Shown here in pieces: positions 41,567 to 50,148 of a stretch of 64,000 nucleotides of DNA. How positions within the stretch are numbered: the first letter of the stretch is position 1; each line of letters opens with the position of its first letter. Location of the stretch: NCBI RefSeq assembly GCF_007827955.1, contig NZ_VITR01000006.1:186001-250000 (forward strand). Reading direction: 5' to 3'. This DNA is from Nitrospirillum pindoramense (GTDB taxonomy: Bacteria; Pseudomonadota; Alphaproteobacteria; Azospirillales; Azospirillaceae). Below the pieces are notes generated by a model. The model was given only the letters and a program-made list of their open reading frames with translations. It did no database searches and was not told where the DNA came from. A program made the translations under genes and the position numbers.

Positions 41567-42139
41567 ATGAGACGGCGGAAATTGAGGATCGGGATAGCGG
41601 GCATCCTCGTAGGACTGCTCACATCGTCAGCGAACGCAACAACGCCCGCCACACGAGAGCAGTTGGTCTGCAGTGCATCATCGATGGTACGTGGCGAGGT
41701 TGTTGAGGCTCAGAGCAAGGACTGCCGATTGACCATGCCTCAGGACGCGAAATTCTGCATTCCAACGGAGCTAATCCACCTAAAGGTCCACGTAACGGAA
41801 GTGATGTCCAATAGCCAGGATCAAATACACCAAGGGGATATTATTGATGTCGCCTCTGCCGTAATTTACTCGCACTCTATACGAAGCGATGGCTCGGATA
41901 TATCTGGAATTGATTACGATAATGGCAGGCGTAGGGTTCCAGACACGGGAAAGCCTTTAACCGATGACCTGGTCATCGAAGCGTTTGTTGGTAAGGAATT
42001 CAATTTCGGCATTGCGCGACCGGGGGTCAGCACCCCTGAGAGGTTTTGGGCGGATATGTGGAAGTCAGATGGGGAAGTGCCGATGATGTGGGAGACGATC
42101 TGTGCCCATAGCCCCTGGCGGCCGAAACCCCGTTCCTGA
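41567..42139 (+). CDS. Exported hypothetical protein
   Basis: The 190-residue protein starts MRRRKLRIGIAGILVGLLTS with cleavage likely after ANA. The mature part has several Cys residues (LVCSASS, KDCRLTM, KFCIPTE, TICAHSP) and a central beta-rich region (LKVHVTEVMSNSQDQIHQGD). ATG 41567 lies after GGAG. It looks periplasmic; family not known. Confidence 0.7.
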   Translation: MRRRKLRIGIAGILVGLLTSSANATTPATREQLVCSASSMVRGEVVEAQSKDCRLTMPQDAKFCIPTELIHLKVHVTEVMSNSQDQIHQGDIIDVASAVIYSHSIRSDGSDISGIDYDNGRRRVPDTGKPLTDDLVIEAFVGKEFNFGIARPGVSTPERFWADMWKSDGEVPMMWETICAHSPWRPKPRS

Positions 42140-42241
42140 AGCGTGGCCCGAATCGATCTAATTGTCTTCTGACGCCACGGTGATCCATCGTGGCGTCCGG
42201 CATAGGGCGGGAAATTGCCCCATGTCGCTCGCCCACAGCCA

Positions 42242-42535
42242 TCACTGGCCGTTTCTGGTGGCCCGCATGCCTCCTTGCAGGGCTTCAGCTTCGCACACGA
42301 AAGCACCCTGCCTGGTCGCCGCATACCAGCGCTGGCCCTTGAAGTGGAACACCCCCGTCTGTGTGTTCACCCACACCACCACATCCTTGGGGCAATGAGC
42401 CGCCGCTGACTGCTCCGTCTGAAACAGCGCCACACCACCGGCTACCGACACCGTGGTACCGATGAACAGCAGCCCGATGGCCAGTAGCACGGCGAGGACA
42501 GCCTGCCGAATTTTCAGCACCCCAACACCCCGCAT
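42242..42535 (-). CDS. Membrane-anchored protein with a sunset-like domain
   Basis: The 97-residue protein has one N-terminal span (AVLAVLLAIGLLFIGTTVSV) and a C-terminal domain CPKDVVVWVNTQTGVFHFKG, QRWYAATRQGAFVCEAEALQ. This is the same small domain as in the proteins at 44629 and 55849 and resembles the sunset domain pattern (YHxxGxxxYxxTK...C). ATG 42535 is preceded by GGAG. Role unknown; probably periplasmic. Confidence 0.72.
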   Translation of the reverse strand: MRGVGVLKIRQAVLAVLLAIGLLFIGTTVSVAGGVALFQTEQSAAAHCPKDVVVWVNTQTGVFHFKGQRWYAATRQGAFVCEAEALQGGMRATRNGQ

Positions 42536-42612
42536 GCCCCTCTCCACCGTTTGCATTTATGGCATGGAACGCTACCATCTTCCGCGTGCATATAAAGGTG
42601 GGGATTTCAACA

Positions 42613-42918
42613 ATGCGCTCCGTCGCCCTATTTGCCGCTGCCCTGTGCGGCCTGGTCTTCAGCTCAACAGCGGAAGCTCGTGGAGGTGGCCATGACGGCG
42701 GCCACGGCGGGCATCATGGCCATGCTCGCAGCCACCGATCCTACAGCCATGACCACTACGTCCGTCCCCACGTCACCAAACGGGGCACCTACGTCCACGG
42801 GCACATGCAGACGAACCCGAACAAGACGCGGAACGACAACTACTCCACCAAGGGCAACGTCAACCCATACACCGGTCAGGCGGGCACCAAGCCACGCGAT
42901 GGGGAAGCGCCCCACTGA
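42613..42918 (+). CDS. Small exported His/Gly-rich protein
   Basis: The 101-residue protein has a signal peptide (MRSVALFAAALCGLVFSSTAEA). The mature part begins with a His/Gly stretch (GGGHDGGHGGHHGHARSHRS), likely metal-binding or intrinsically disordered, and ends in VHGHMQTNPNKTRNDNYS followed by a KGNVNPYTGQxGT motif that is common in small exported proteins. AGGTGGGG precedes the ATG. Role unknown. Confidence 0.72.
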   Translation: MRSVALFAAALCGLVFSSTAEARGGGHDGGHGGHHGHARSHRSYSHDHYVRPHVTKRGTYVHGHMQTNPNKTRNDNYSTKGNVNPYTGQAGTKPRDGEAPH

Positions 42919-42933
42919 AATTGGACCCATGCC

Positions 42934-43500
42934 TTGATCAGCATCTTCGTCGCGGTCACCGACTTCGACTGGTACCAGTACCTGGCCGCCCAGCCAAACC
43001 TGGAGGAGGTCAACTTCTGGCAGCCCGGTGGCAAGACAGCCTTCAAGGCCCTCCAGCCCGGCGAGCTCTTCCTGTTCAAACTCCACAGCCCCCGAAACTT
43101 CATCGTGGGCGGAGGCATATTCGGGCACGCGACCTTCCTGCCGGTGTCCATGGCATGGGAAACGTTCACCCGGAGTAACGGCGCCACCTCCCTGGCGGAA
43201 ATGCGAGCCAGAGTGGCCCGCTATCGGCGGGAACAGCCTGATCATCGTCAGGACTACCAAATCGGCTGCCGCTTGCTGGAGCAGCTCTTCTTCTTCCCAG
43301 AAGATCAGTGGATTCCGGTCCCACAGTCCTGGTCTCCCAACATCGTTGTCGGCAAGTCCTTCTCGGCCGACGATGGTGATGGCCGCTATCTCTGGGATGC
43401 TGTCCAAGAACGCCTGGCTGGCCGCTGGATGCCGCCGCCGCGCGAGACTGAGGAGCACCGGCCCGCCACGCATTATAATGTGTCAACTGGAGTGACATAG
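42934..43500 (+). pseudogene. HNH endonuclease truncated before its HNH domain
   Basis: The frame from TTG 42934 encodes the N-terminal domain of a known HNH endonuclease family: FVAVTDFDWYQYLAAQPNLE, EVNFWQPGGKTAFKALQPGE, LFLFKLHSPRNFIVGGGIFG and FFFPEDQWIPVPQSWSPNIV. Full members continue with a second half carrying the HNH residues, but here the protein ends soon after LAGRWMPPPRETEEH. AT-rich, unrelated DNA follows. It is probably a dead remnant of a restriction nuclease, or a stand-alone reader domain. Confidence 0.75.
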
Positions 43501-43726
43501 GTATATTGATCAAAATAGATCATGCATCCATGATTTCCGCTGATAGCGAAGCAGAGCCTAATGCAGGTGTAGAAGGTAAACATTTTCGATAGTTGGCAAT
43601 ATACCTGAAATGATTGCCATAGACACATTCAGTGAAGTCGGATTTCTATGCAAAATTTTCCTGTATGTTGGTGTGATTAAAATATATTCTGAATATAGCC
43701 TGGAATTTTTAGTGAGATTGAACGAT

Positions 43727-44443
43727 TCATCTCCCAAATTTTTCATGAATTGGATGGAGACGCAATCTCATGCTCACAAGAGCAGGCGATCGTAGAATTT
43801 CCTTAGCAATAATTTGAATCATTTCATAAATTATTCTAATCCTCTTCCTGCCGTCACCAGCACCCGTAAACATGTTCATCGACCATAATTTATCAATTGC
43901 CTCCTCTACCGAATTTTTCCTTCTATCGTCAAAATGAGCATTTCCTTTCTTATTTGCTGCCCATTCAACTAATTGAAATCGCGTGATGATCACGTCGCCC
44001 ACAAATGCTATAGGGGTCTTGCAAAAAATATCCAATGACACCGGATTATCGGAATCCAGAATAAAATTTTCTTCCGGTAATCCTGGTGTGGGAGTTCCAA
44101 TTGGAAGGCAGCCGGATCTCTTATTTCTTTCCCAAAATTCACTCACTAGGTCACTGTTTATTTCGGGAAGGAATTCCACCGCATATGTCGCAGGCGAACT
44201 AAGATCTTGTACAACTCCTAAATACGCGCCAGATACCAAATGAGAAACCCTCACCTTTTCTCCGAAAATTTTAAACAATCTCATTAGCGTAGAATCGTGC
44301 GGTTGCAGTACCTGCCGTAACCGCATCGCCAATTCTCGGAGCGTTCTTTCTTTCAGAAACCCAGACTTTGCCTCATCAATAGCATCCAACTCGTCCATTA
44401 CATGGCATATGAATTCAATATTCTCTTGATTTAGCTCGATCAT
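43727..44443 (-). CDS. Hypothetical protein, AT-rich
   Basis: The 238-residue protein (MIELNQENIEFICHVMDELD at its start) is soluble, with a beta-rich middle (EKVRVSHLVSGAYLGVVQDL) and helical ends. Codon use is clearly AT-rich, unlike the GC-rich genes on both sides, so it looks acquired separately. A small plus-strand exported-protein gene lies upstream, divergent. No motif recognised. Confidence 0.65.
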   Translation of the reverse strand: MIELNQENIEFICHVMDELDAIDEAKSGFLKERTLRELAMRLRQVLQPHDSTLMRLFKIFGEKVRVSHLVSGAYLGVVQDLSSPATYAVEFLPEINSDLVSEFWERNKRSGCLPIGTPTPGLPEENFILDSDNPVSLDIFCKTPIAFVGDVIITRFQLVEWAANKKGNAHFDDRRKNSVEEAIDKLWSMNMFTGAGDGRKRIRIIYEMIQIIAKEILRSPALVSMRLRLHPIHEKFGR

Positions 44444-44536
44444 CTCATGCCTCAGCAGGGGGCTTTAAGGACACTACATCTCGTAACGCCCCACATCTGG
44501 ACGCCCAACACCTCCCGGTGCCGAAATTTGGGCGCC

Positions 44537-44556
44537 GGGGCAAAAATGCCAAAATG
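44537..44556. promoter_or_regulatory. Half-site resembling the 32469-32490 palindrome
   Basis: GGCAAAAATGCCAAAATGCG upstream of the exported-protein gene at 44629 contains AAAAATGCCAA, one arm of the perfect palindrome at 32469-32490. It may be bound by the same XRE regulator, or the match may be chance in AT-rich DNA. Confidence 0.35.
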
Positions 44557-44628
44557 CGCGCTACCGTATGCGCGAAGCGAGGATTATACAATCTGACGAG
44601 GTCATCTCAGCTACAAGGATTTATCGAA

Positions 44629-44883
44629 ATGCGCCGTCTCGTTGCCGCCTTTTTCGCCGCCGTTCTGCTAGCGTCACCAGCCGCCCTAGCCGCCGAGGGC
44701 AAGCACTATTCCGACCCCGCCGCAGCCGCCAAAGTCTGCAAGTCGCCCGTGGTGTGGGTCAACCCCAACTCGGGCGTTTATCACATGCCCGGAAGCCGGT
44801 ACTACGGCACAACCAAGGACGGCTTCTATATGTGCCAGAAGGCCGCCGAAGCCGCCGGGAATCGCCAGGCTGAGAGCCACTGA
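44629..44883 (+). CDS. Small exported protein with a sunset-like domain
   Basis: The 84-residue protein has a signal peptide (MRRLVAAFFAAVLLASPAAL, cleavage after LAA). The mature part runs EGKHYSDPAAAAKVCKSPVV, WVNPNSGVYHMPGSRYYGTT and KDGFYMCQKAAEAAGNRQAE. It is nearly identical to the protein at 55849 and related to 42242. Two Cys probably form a disulfide. AAGGA precedes the ATG by nine bases. Periplasmic role unknown. Confidence 0.8.
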   Translation: MRRLVAAFFAAVLLASPAALAAEGKHYSDPAAAAKVCKSPVVWVNPNSGVYHMPGSRYYGTTKDGFYMCQKAAEAAGNRQAESH

Positions 44884-44888
44884 CCTCC

Positions 44889-45146
44889 ATGATTAACTTT
44901 TTCCGAATCGCCTCGGGCGTGGCGCTGCTGGCTGCCTTGGCCTGGCTTGTCATGGAACCGAAGTTTGACTCCGTAGTTGCCGCAGCAACGGCATTTGCCG
45001 CCTTCATTGGATCAATGCTTGTAAAGAAGGAGCGTCTTCCCAAGACACGAGAACAATCTCAAAATGTAAATAACAACTCCACGGCTATTCAAGCCGGTGG
45101 AGATATTAATGTAGAAAACAGTGGAGGCATCCGTGCTGGGCGATAA
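44889..45146 (+). CDS. Small membrane protein with a NNNSTAIQAGGDIN motif
   Basis: The 85-residue protein has two N-terminal hydrophobic segments (IASGVALLAALAWLVM and VVAAATAFAAFIGSML) and a soluble tail with QSQNVNNNSTAIQAGGDINV. The same type of motif (GSSTAIQAGNNVYI) begins the next protein, so the pair probably shares a function. It overlaps that gene by 14 bases. Such tails occur in proteins next to TIR, pentapeptide and other defence genes. Confidence 0.72.
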   Translation: MINFFRIASGVALLAALAWLVMEPKFDSVVAAATAFAAFIGSMLVKKERLPKTREQSQNVNNNSTAIQAGGDINVENSGGIRAGR

Positions 45147-45984
45147 GCAAAATCAGAAGGTTGACGGCAGCTCTACTGCAATTCAGGCTGGAAATAATGT
45201 CTACATCCATCAGGGAATGACTATTTCCGACGCCCGAGAAGTCTTCCAACTTCTTCTTCGAGAAAGCCTGACTGCGTTTCAAGATGAAGCGCGTAATGCG
45301 GCCCAAATTAATTTCCAGCGTTTTTCAGAAAATGTGGAGAGGAAATTCTCGGAGCGTATTGAAAAGGTCGTTCTGGAAAAATTAGCAGAGCCTGATGTTC
45401 AGTCAGTAATCAACGACGCATTTAAGGCTAGCGCCCGGAAAGGCAATTCTACAGACATAGAATCGCTAGCTAATCTTATTGTGGAGCGCCTATCTAAGGA
45501 TAGCTCGCCATACAAAGACATTGTAATTTCAGAAGCCATAAATGTTGTTCCAAGAATCACGAAACAGCAAATATCATTTATATCATTCTACTTCTCTGTT
45601 AGACATCTTGCCTCGCGCGGCGACATATCGGTTATAGAGAGCCTGCATAAAGCAATCTTCCCTCTTTTTCAAGAGGGCATAAATCTACCAATTAGTCAAT
45701 TATCTTATCTAGAGTACGCTGGTTGTTGCACTATAAATACATTAGTTGGCGTGGAATTATATGACGAGTTCAATAATGGGTCGTATAAACATCTGGGAGC
45801 GGCGAGTGGAAATGATTTGAAGTCATTATTTTCTCAGAAAGCACCCACATTTTATAATGAAATCGAAATATTCCTTCAAAAGAATCTTGGAGCTCTGACG
45901 CTGACAAGCGTCGGCCAAGCTATCGCTTTGTCACATATATCTACTGTTATAGGTAATATCGATTATGGCATCTGGCTTCGATAG
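45133..45984 (+). CDS. LPO_1073/Vpar_1526 family protein
   Basis: The 283-residue protein starts at GTG 45133 with GGAGG five bases upstream, giving MLGDKQNQKVDGSSTAIQAG, the usual family opening. A helical region follows (LLLRESLTAFQDEARNAAQI, FQRFSENVERKFSERIEK) and a C-terminal half rich in aliphatics. The family is uncharacterised and found in scattered bacteria, often in variable regions. The overlapping upstream gene supplies a membrane partner with the same N-rich motif. Confidence 0.8.
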   Translation: MLGDKQNQKVDGSSTAIQAGNNVYIHQGMTISDAREVFQLLLRESLTAFQDEARNAAQINFQRFSENVERKFSERIEKVVLEKLAEPDVQSVINDAFKASARKGNSTDIESLANLIVERLSKDSSPYKDIVISEAINVVPRITKQQISFISFYFSVRHLASRGDISVIESLHKAIFPLFQEGINLPISQLSYLEYAGCCTINTLVGVELYDEFNNGSYKHLGAASGNDLKSLFSQKAPTFYNEIEIFLQKNLGALTLTSVGQAIALSHISTVIGNIDYGIWLR

Positions 45985-46407
45985 AAGCGAACGCCACAAA
46001 CTTATAGGCCATTGTTATATCGTGGAAAAATAAAATTGCTCGCGAGGCGATCGCCAGACGGAAGCATTCTCTACCAATCTGGCATTCTTGCAAAAATCTA
46101 GCGTTCATGAAATTCGATGATTATTTTCTGATATTTTGACCAAACTATTGGGATTGAATAGATGATTATACACCGCCACATCAGGTCGAGATTTTCATAA
46201 AATTCAAAACGCGGGGGAGGCCGACCCTCGATATCTCCGGTAAATGAAAGAGCAACACCCTGAGATCGATCTCCCCTGAGAGAAGTCCAGCTCGTTACCA
46301 ACTGGTATTCCTATAAGCCGCCATACCATTCGATAATGAAGCCTGTGAAGCTCGGCTGACTTCTCTTGGCCCGCTCCAGATGACAACCTGTTGCTCGCCA
46401 CCAGGGT
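45985..46407. other. AT-rich gene-free gap downstream of sbcC
   Basis: About 420 bases between convergent genes show no gene I trust; the short frames here have random composition. The region is AT-rich and likely contains terminators for both sides, but no strong hairpin was seen. Confidence 0.45.
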
Positions 46408-49400
46408 TTACACGCTTTCAGCCCAGTTTACCCCTTTGATGGATACGCGGCTCTTGCCGCCGCCCGACCGCGTAACGTTTACCTGCACAGGAATTCTGTC
46501 CTTCATCATCTCGACGTGGCTGATGACACCCACGGTGCGCCCCTGGCTCTGCAACGCCTCCAACGCATCAATGGCCAAGTCCAAACTCTCGGCGTCCAGC
46601 GACCCAAAGCCCTCGTCGATGAACAGCGTGGCCGCCAGCCCACCATGTCCACCCATCCGGGACAGCGCCAAAGCCAAGGCCAGGGAAACCAGGAAGCGTT
46701 CGCCGCCAGACAAGCTGCGAACCGACCGGACCTCGTCCCCCATGTCCCGATCCACCACATGCATGGCCAAGTCCTGGCCCGCACGAACCAGCCGATAGCG
46801 GGGCTTCAAGTCGGCAAGATGGTGGTTCGCCCGGTCGACCAGGAGGTCCAACGTGATCGACTGCGCATGCTGGACGAACCGGTCACCGTTCTTGGAACCC
46901 ACGGCGCTGTTGACGGCCTGCCAGACATCGAACGTGGCCCGTGCTTCCGCGATCTCGGCCTCAAGCCCAGCCAGGTTCCTCCTGGCCTGGGCATCCGTCT
47001 GCATTCGCCCACGAATGGCCCCGACTCGCTCCAGCCGAGAAGACTGTTCGCTGTCGATGCCGGAAATTTGCTGCTGAAGATCCTCCAGCGGCACCTCTGG
47101 AACACCGGCGGCCTCCGCAGCAGCCAAGTCACCCTGACGCTCCCGTAGCGCCGCGTGCGCACTTGTCCGCCGGTCCGCCAGTGCCGTCAGACGGCTCCGC
47201 AACGCATCCACCTCAGCTCGCGGCCGGGAAAGGATCTCGGAAAGCTCGGGGGCGGTTAGCCCGACGCTCGCCAGAGCCTCGTCCAGAATGCCATTGGCCT
47301 CCACCTGCTCAGCCTGAGACTCGGCCAAAGCCGTTGTCGCCCCCGACAGCGCCTGCTTGGCCGTGGCGACCGCAGACTCCGCAGCCTGGACCTTCTGCTG
47401 CCCCTCATCCCTGGCGGCGATGGCCGCCGTCCGGGCGTCATTGATCCGGGTCCGGTGAGCATCAGTGGCCTCGCCGTCGAGAAGTCCCGCCCGCTCGCCC
47501 CGCAACTGGATCAGTTCCTCCGTCCGCGCGTCGGCCGCCGCCTTCAATTTCTCGGCACCGATGAGCAGTTCGTCAGCACGGGCCTGTATGCCGCTGATAC
47601 GGGGAGCGAGCCCAGCCAAGGCAGCGTCCACCGCAAGAACCTCCGCCTCAGCATTTTCTCGGTCGGTCACCAGGTCGGCGAGAACCTGACGTACCTCGTC
47701 CGCATCCATCTCCAGGTCGTCCTGGGTCAAATCCCCAGTCTCCAGCGCCGAGGCGAGGCCCGCATCGATGGCTTCGATACGTTCCTCGGCCGTGGCAGCA
47801 GTTTGCATGTAAAGCGCATAGGACTGCCCTTTGGCGTTCGCCTCATCGGAAAGGCGTTGCCGTGTTCCCTGCCGCTGTTCCAACGCGTCCGTCAGCCGGT
47901 CTCGCTCGTCGGTCAAGCGGGTGATTGCCTGACGCAATTCTTCCGCCTGCCCAAGTTGGCCCTGTAGGGTTCGCCGCTCCTCGGCAACCTGGCGGCCCAC
48001 CTCAAGTATGGCGGTCACAGCACCGGTCGGTCCGGCGGGAAGGTCAGACCGCTCCGCCTTGGGAAGGGTCTCGACGTAAAGGCGTTCAGCCGCTTCAGCC
48101 CTCTCACCGGCCTCTTGAATGCTTGCCCGCAATTGCTTGGCGACGGCTTCCGCCTGCGCGACCTTCCCCTTGGCCAAAGTGGAAAGCTGCCGACCCTTCT
48201 CGGCACGTTCCCGGGCAGCATCGAGGTCAGCCTGAAGGCCACGAGCCAACTCGGCCAATACCGCGTCGGCATGAATGGGATGCTCTTCGGCGCCACAAAC
48301 CGGACAAGGCTGTCCTGGCACCAATCCCTTCCTAAGATGCTGCGCGCTATCCGAGACAGCCGCCAATGCACGGTCAGTCGGTGCCATCAGCGCTTTGACC
48401 TCAGCTTCGGCCTCTCCAATGCCCCGCTCTGCGTCCTGGACCTGCTTCGCTGCGGCGTCTCTGTCCGCTTCGGCTGCCGCGAGGGATGTCTGAGCCGTGC
48501 GGGCCTGCGCTTGAGCCCTGTCATAGTCCTCTGACGTGCGCTTCAGATCGCCCAAAACAGTCAGTTGGTCGCCCAAGGCTTCCACTCGGCGGGCAGTGAC
48601 CTCGGGGACCAGCAGGACGAGCCGATCCTGATGGTCCAGGATACCGCGATTCAACTCGGACCGCGCCGCCTGGTCAGCAACATCCTGCCCCTCCAACTCG
48701 CCAAGCGCCGCCCGCAGCCCCTGCACCTCGGCATCAACCACACCAGCCTGCTGGCGAGCTTTAAGGGCGCTCCGGCGGGCCGCGTGCCGGTCATCGAAGG
48801 CCTGGGTGATCTGGTTCCAATTCCGAACCAGCAGAGCCGCCTGGGGTCGCGCCTCCAGGACAGCCTGGGCATCTTGTCGCCGGGCCTGGGCTTGGGCCCT
48901 TTCGGCATCCAGCTCGCGTAACTGCACCAGAGCCTGTGAATGCTCGTCCACCGCTGCTGCCGCTGCCATGGCGGCTTGGGATGCCTCTTGGTCGGCGCGA
49001 ACGATACGACTGTCGAGGTCCGCAGCCTTGGACCAGATGGGCCCGAACTCCTTGAAGACCCGCTCGGCCTCATTCACGGCAGCCTGCGCGATGTCCTGCT
49101 CTTGTCGGCGGGCAACAGCCTGCTGGACGACCTGCTCCAGGATGATCTGCGCTCGCGAAACCTCTCCCTCCGCCTTGGTCACACTGGCTGCTGCTGTCCT
49201 GACCCGGACCCACGGGAGCCGGAGCGGTTCCGCCTGATCAATTCGGTCCAGGTCGGCACGATCTCCCGCTGCTTCCACAAGAGCGGCGTCCGCATCGGCC
49301 ACGACCTGAACCGCCTCCCCGTGACGGCGCTGGGCCTCCGACAGGGCCCGATGACGAGCAATGTCTACTTCAAGGAGCTGACGCCCGGTTCGCGCCACCT

Positions 49401-50145
49401 CAATGGCTGCCAGCAAAGCCTTCTCTTCGTCGTCAAGGGCAGCACGCTCCTCTTCCGACAGAAGCTGGTGCTCAGCGCGGCGGGCCACAAGGAGGTCGTG
49501 ATCAGCCTTCGCCTTGCTGTATCGGTCGAAAACGCGAATCGAGATGTCGCGGTAAATCTCTGTGCCCGTCACCTTCTCAAGCAGGGCACCACGGTCTTTG
49601 GTGTCGGCACGGAGGAAGGCGTCGAAGTCACCCTGAGCCAACAGCACCGTACGGCGGAACTCGTCGTACGTGAGCCCCGTCAGCGCGGGAACCTTCGCCT
49701 CGACAGCTCTCGTTTGGCTATCGAGCACCTGGCCATCGGACAGACGCTGAACGCTACGCTCGATATTCTGTAGGCGCCCATCCACCCGCCCTCGCGCTCG
49801 CCGCGCGGTCCAGGTGGCCCGGTAGGCTTCGCCGTCGAGTCCGACGAAATCCACCATGGCGTAACCTTGCGATGCCCCCCTACGCAGGACACCTCGCGCA
49901 TCCCGCGCCTTGATCGATTCGCCACCGGCGTCGGGCACATCCTCATTGCCACCCGTCAGGCCAAAGCGCGGACAATCCCCATAGAGCGCGAGACAAAGGG
50001 CATCGAGGATGGACGACTTGCCAGCACCCGTTTCACCCGTGATGGCGAACAGGCCCGCCGACTTCAGTGGCTCCGCCGTGAAATCGATCTCGAACTTGTC
50101 GGCCAGGCTGGCGATGTTCTGGCCCCGGATGGCGAGGATGCGCAT
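46408..50145 (-). CDS. sbcC: SbcC, ATPase subunit of the SbcCD nuclease
   Basis: The 1245-residue SMC-like protein opens MRILAIRGQNIASLADKFEI with Walker A TGETGAGKSSILDAL, a zinc hook (PCPVCG, about residue 615) between long coiled coils, and C-terminal signature SLSGGERFLVSLALALALS with Walker B TLFIDEGFGSLD. With SbcD it resects DNA ends and cuts hairpins or palindromes; it also limits phage and plasmid DNA. The start is three bases after the sbcD stop. Its place within the accessory island is unusual for a housekeeping gene. Confidence 0.95.
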   Translation of the reverse strand: MRILAIRGQNIASLADKFEIDFTAEPLKSAGLFAITGETGAGKSSILDALCLALYGDCPRFGLTGGNEDVPDAGGESIKARDARGVLRRGASQGYAMVDFVGLDGEAYRATWTARRARGRVDGRLQNIERSVQRLSDGQVLDSQTRAVEAKVPALTGLTYDEFRRTVLLAQGDFDAFLRADTKDRGALLEKVTGTEIYRDISIRVFDRYSKAKADHDLLVARRAEHQLLSEEERAALDDEEKALLAAIEVARTGRQLLEVDIARHRALSEAQRRHGEAVQVVADADAALVEAAGDRADLDRIDQAEPLRLPWVRVRTAAASVTKAEGEVSRAQIILEQVVQQAVARRQEQDIAQAAVNEAERVFKEFGPIWSKAADLDSRIVRADQEASQAAMAAAAAVDEHSQALVQLRELDAERAQAQARRQDAQAVLEARPQAALLVRNWNQITQAFDDRHAARRSALKARQQAGVVDAEVQGLRAALGELEGQDVADQAARSELNRGILDHQDRLVLLVPEVTARRVEALGDQLTVLGDLKRTSEDYDRAQAQARTAQTSLAAAEADRDAAAKQVQDAERGIGEAEAEVKALMAPTDRALAAVSDSAQHLRKGLVPGQPCPVCGAEEHPIHADAVLAELARGLQADLDAARERAEKGRQLSTLAKGKVAQAEAVAKQLRASIQEAGERAEAAERLYVETLPKAERSDLPAGPTGAVTAILEVGRQVAEERRTLQGQLGQAEELRQAITRLTDERDRLTDALEQRQGTRQRLSDEANAKGQSYALYMQTAATAEERIEAIDAGLASALETGDLTQDDLEMDADEVRQVLADLVTDRENAEAEVLAVDAALAGLAPRISGIQARADELLIGAEKLKAAADARTEELIQLRGERAGLLDGEATDAHRTRINDARTAAIAARDEGQQKVQAAESAVATAKQALSGATTALAESQAEQVEANGILDEALASVGLTAPELSEILSRPRAEVDALRSRLTALADRRTSAHAALRERQGDLAAAEAAGVPEVPLEDLQQQISGIDSEQSSRLERVGAIRGRMQTDAQARRNLAGLEAEIAEARATFDVWQAVNSAVGSKNGDRFVQHAQSITLDLLVDRANHHLADLKPRYRLVRAGQDLAMHVVDRDMGDEVRSVRSLSGGERFLVSLALALALSRMGGHGGLAATLFIDEGFGSLDAESLDLAIDALEALQSQGRTVGVISHVEMMKDRIPVQVNVTRSGGGKSRVSIKGVNWAESV

Positions 50146-50148
50146 CGC

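Noticed and set aside
43630-43655. GGATTTCTATGCAAAA as an internal inverted copy of the end motif
   Set aside because: Too many mismatches to the core and lying in AT-rich DNA where such matches arise by chance.
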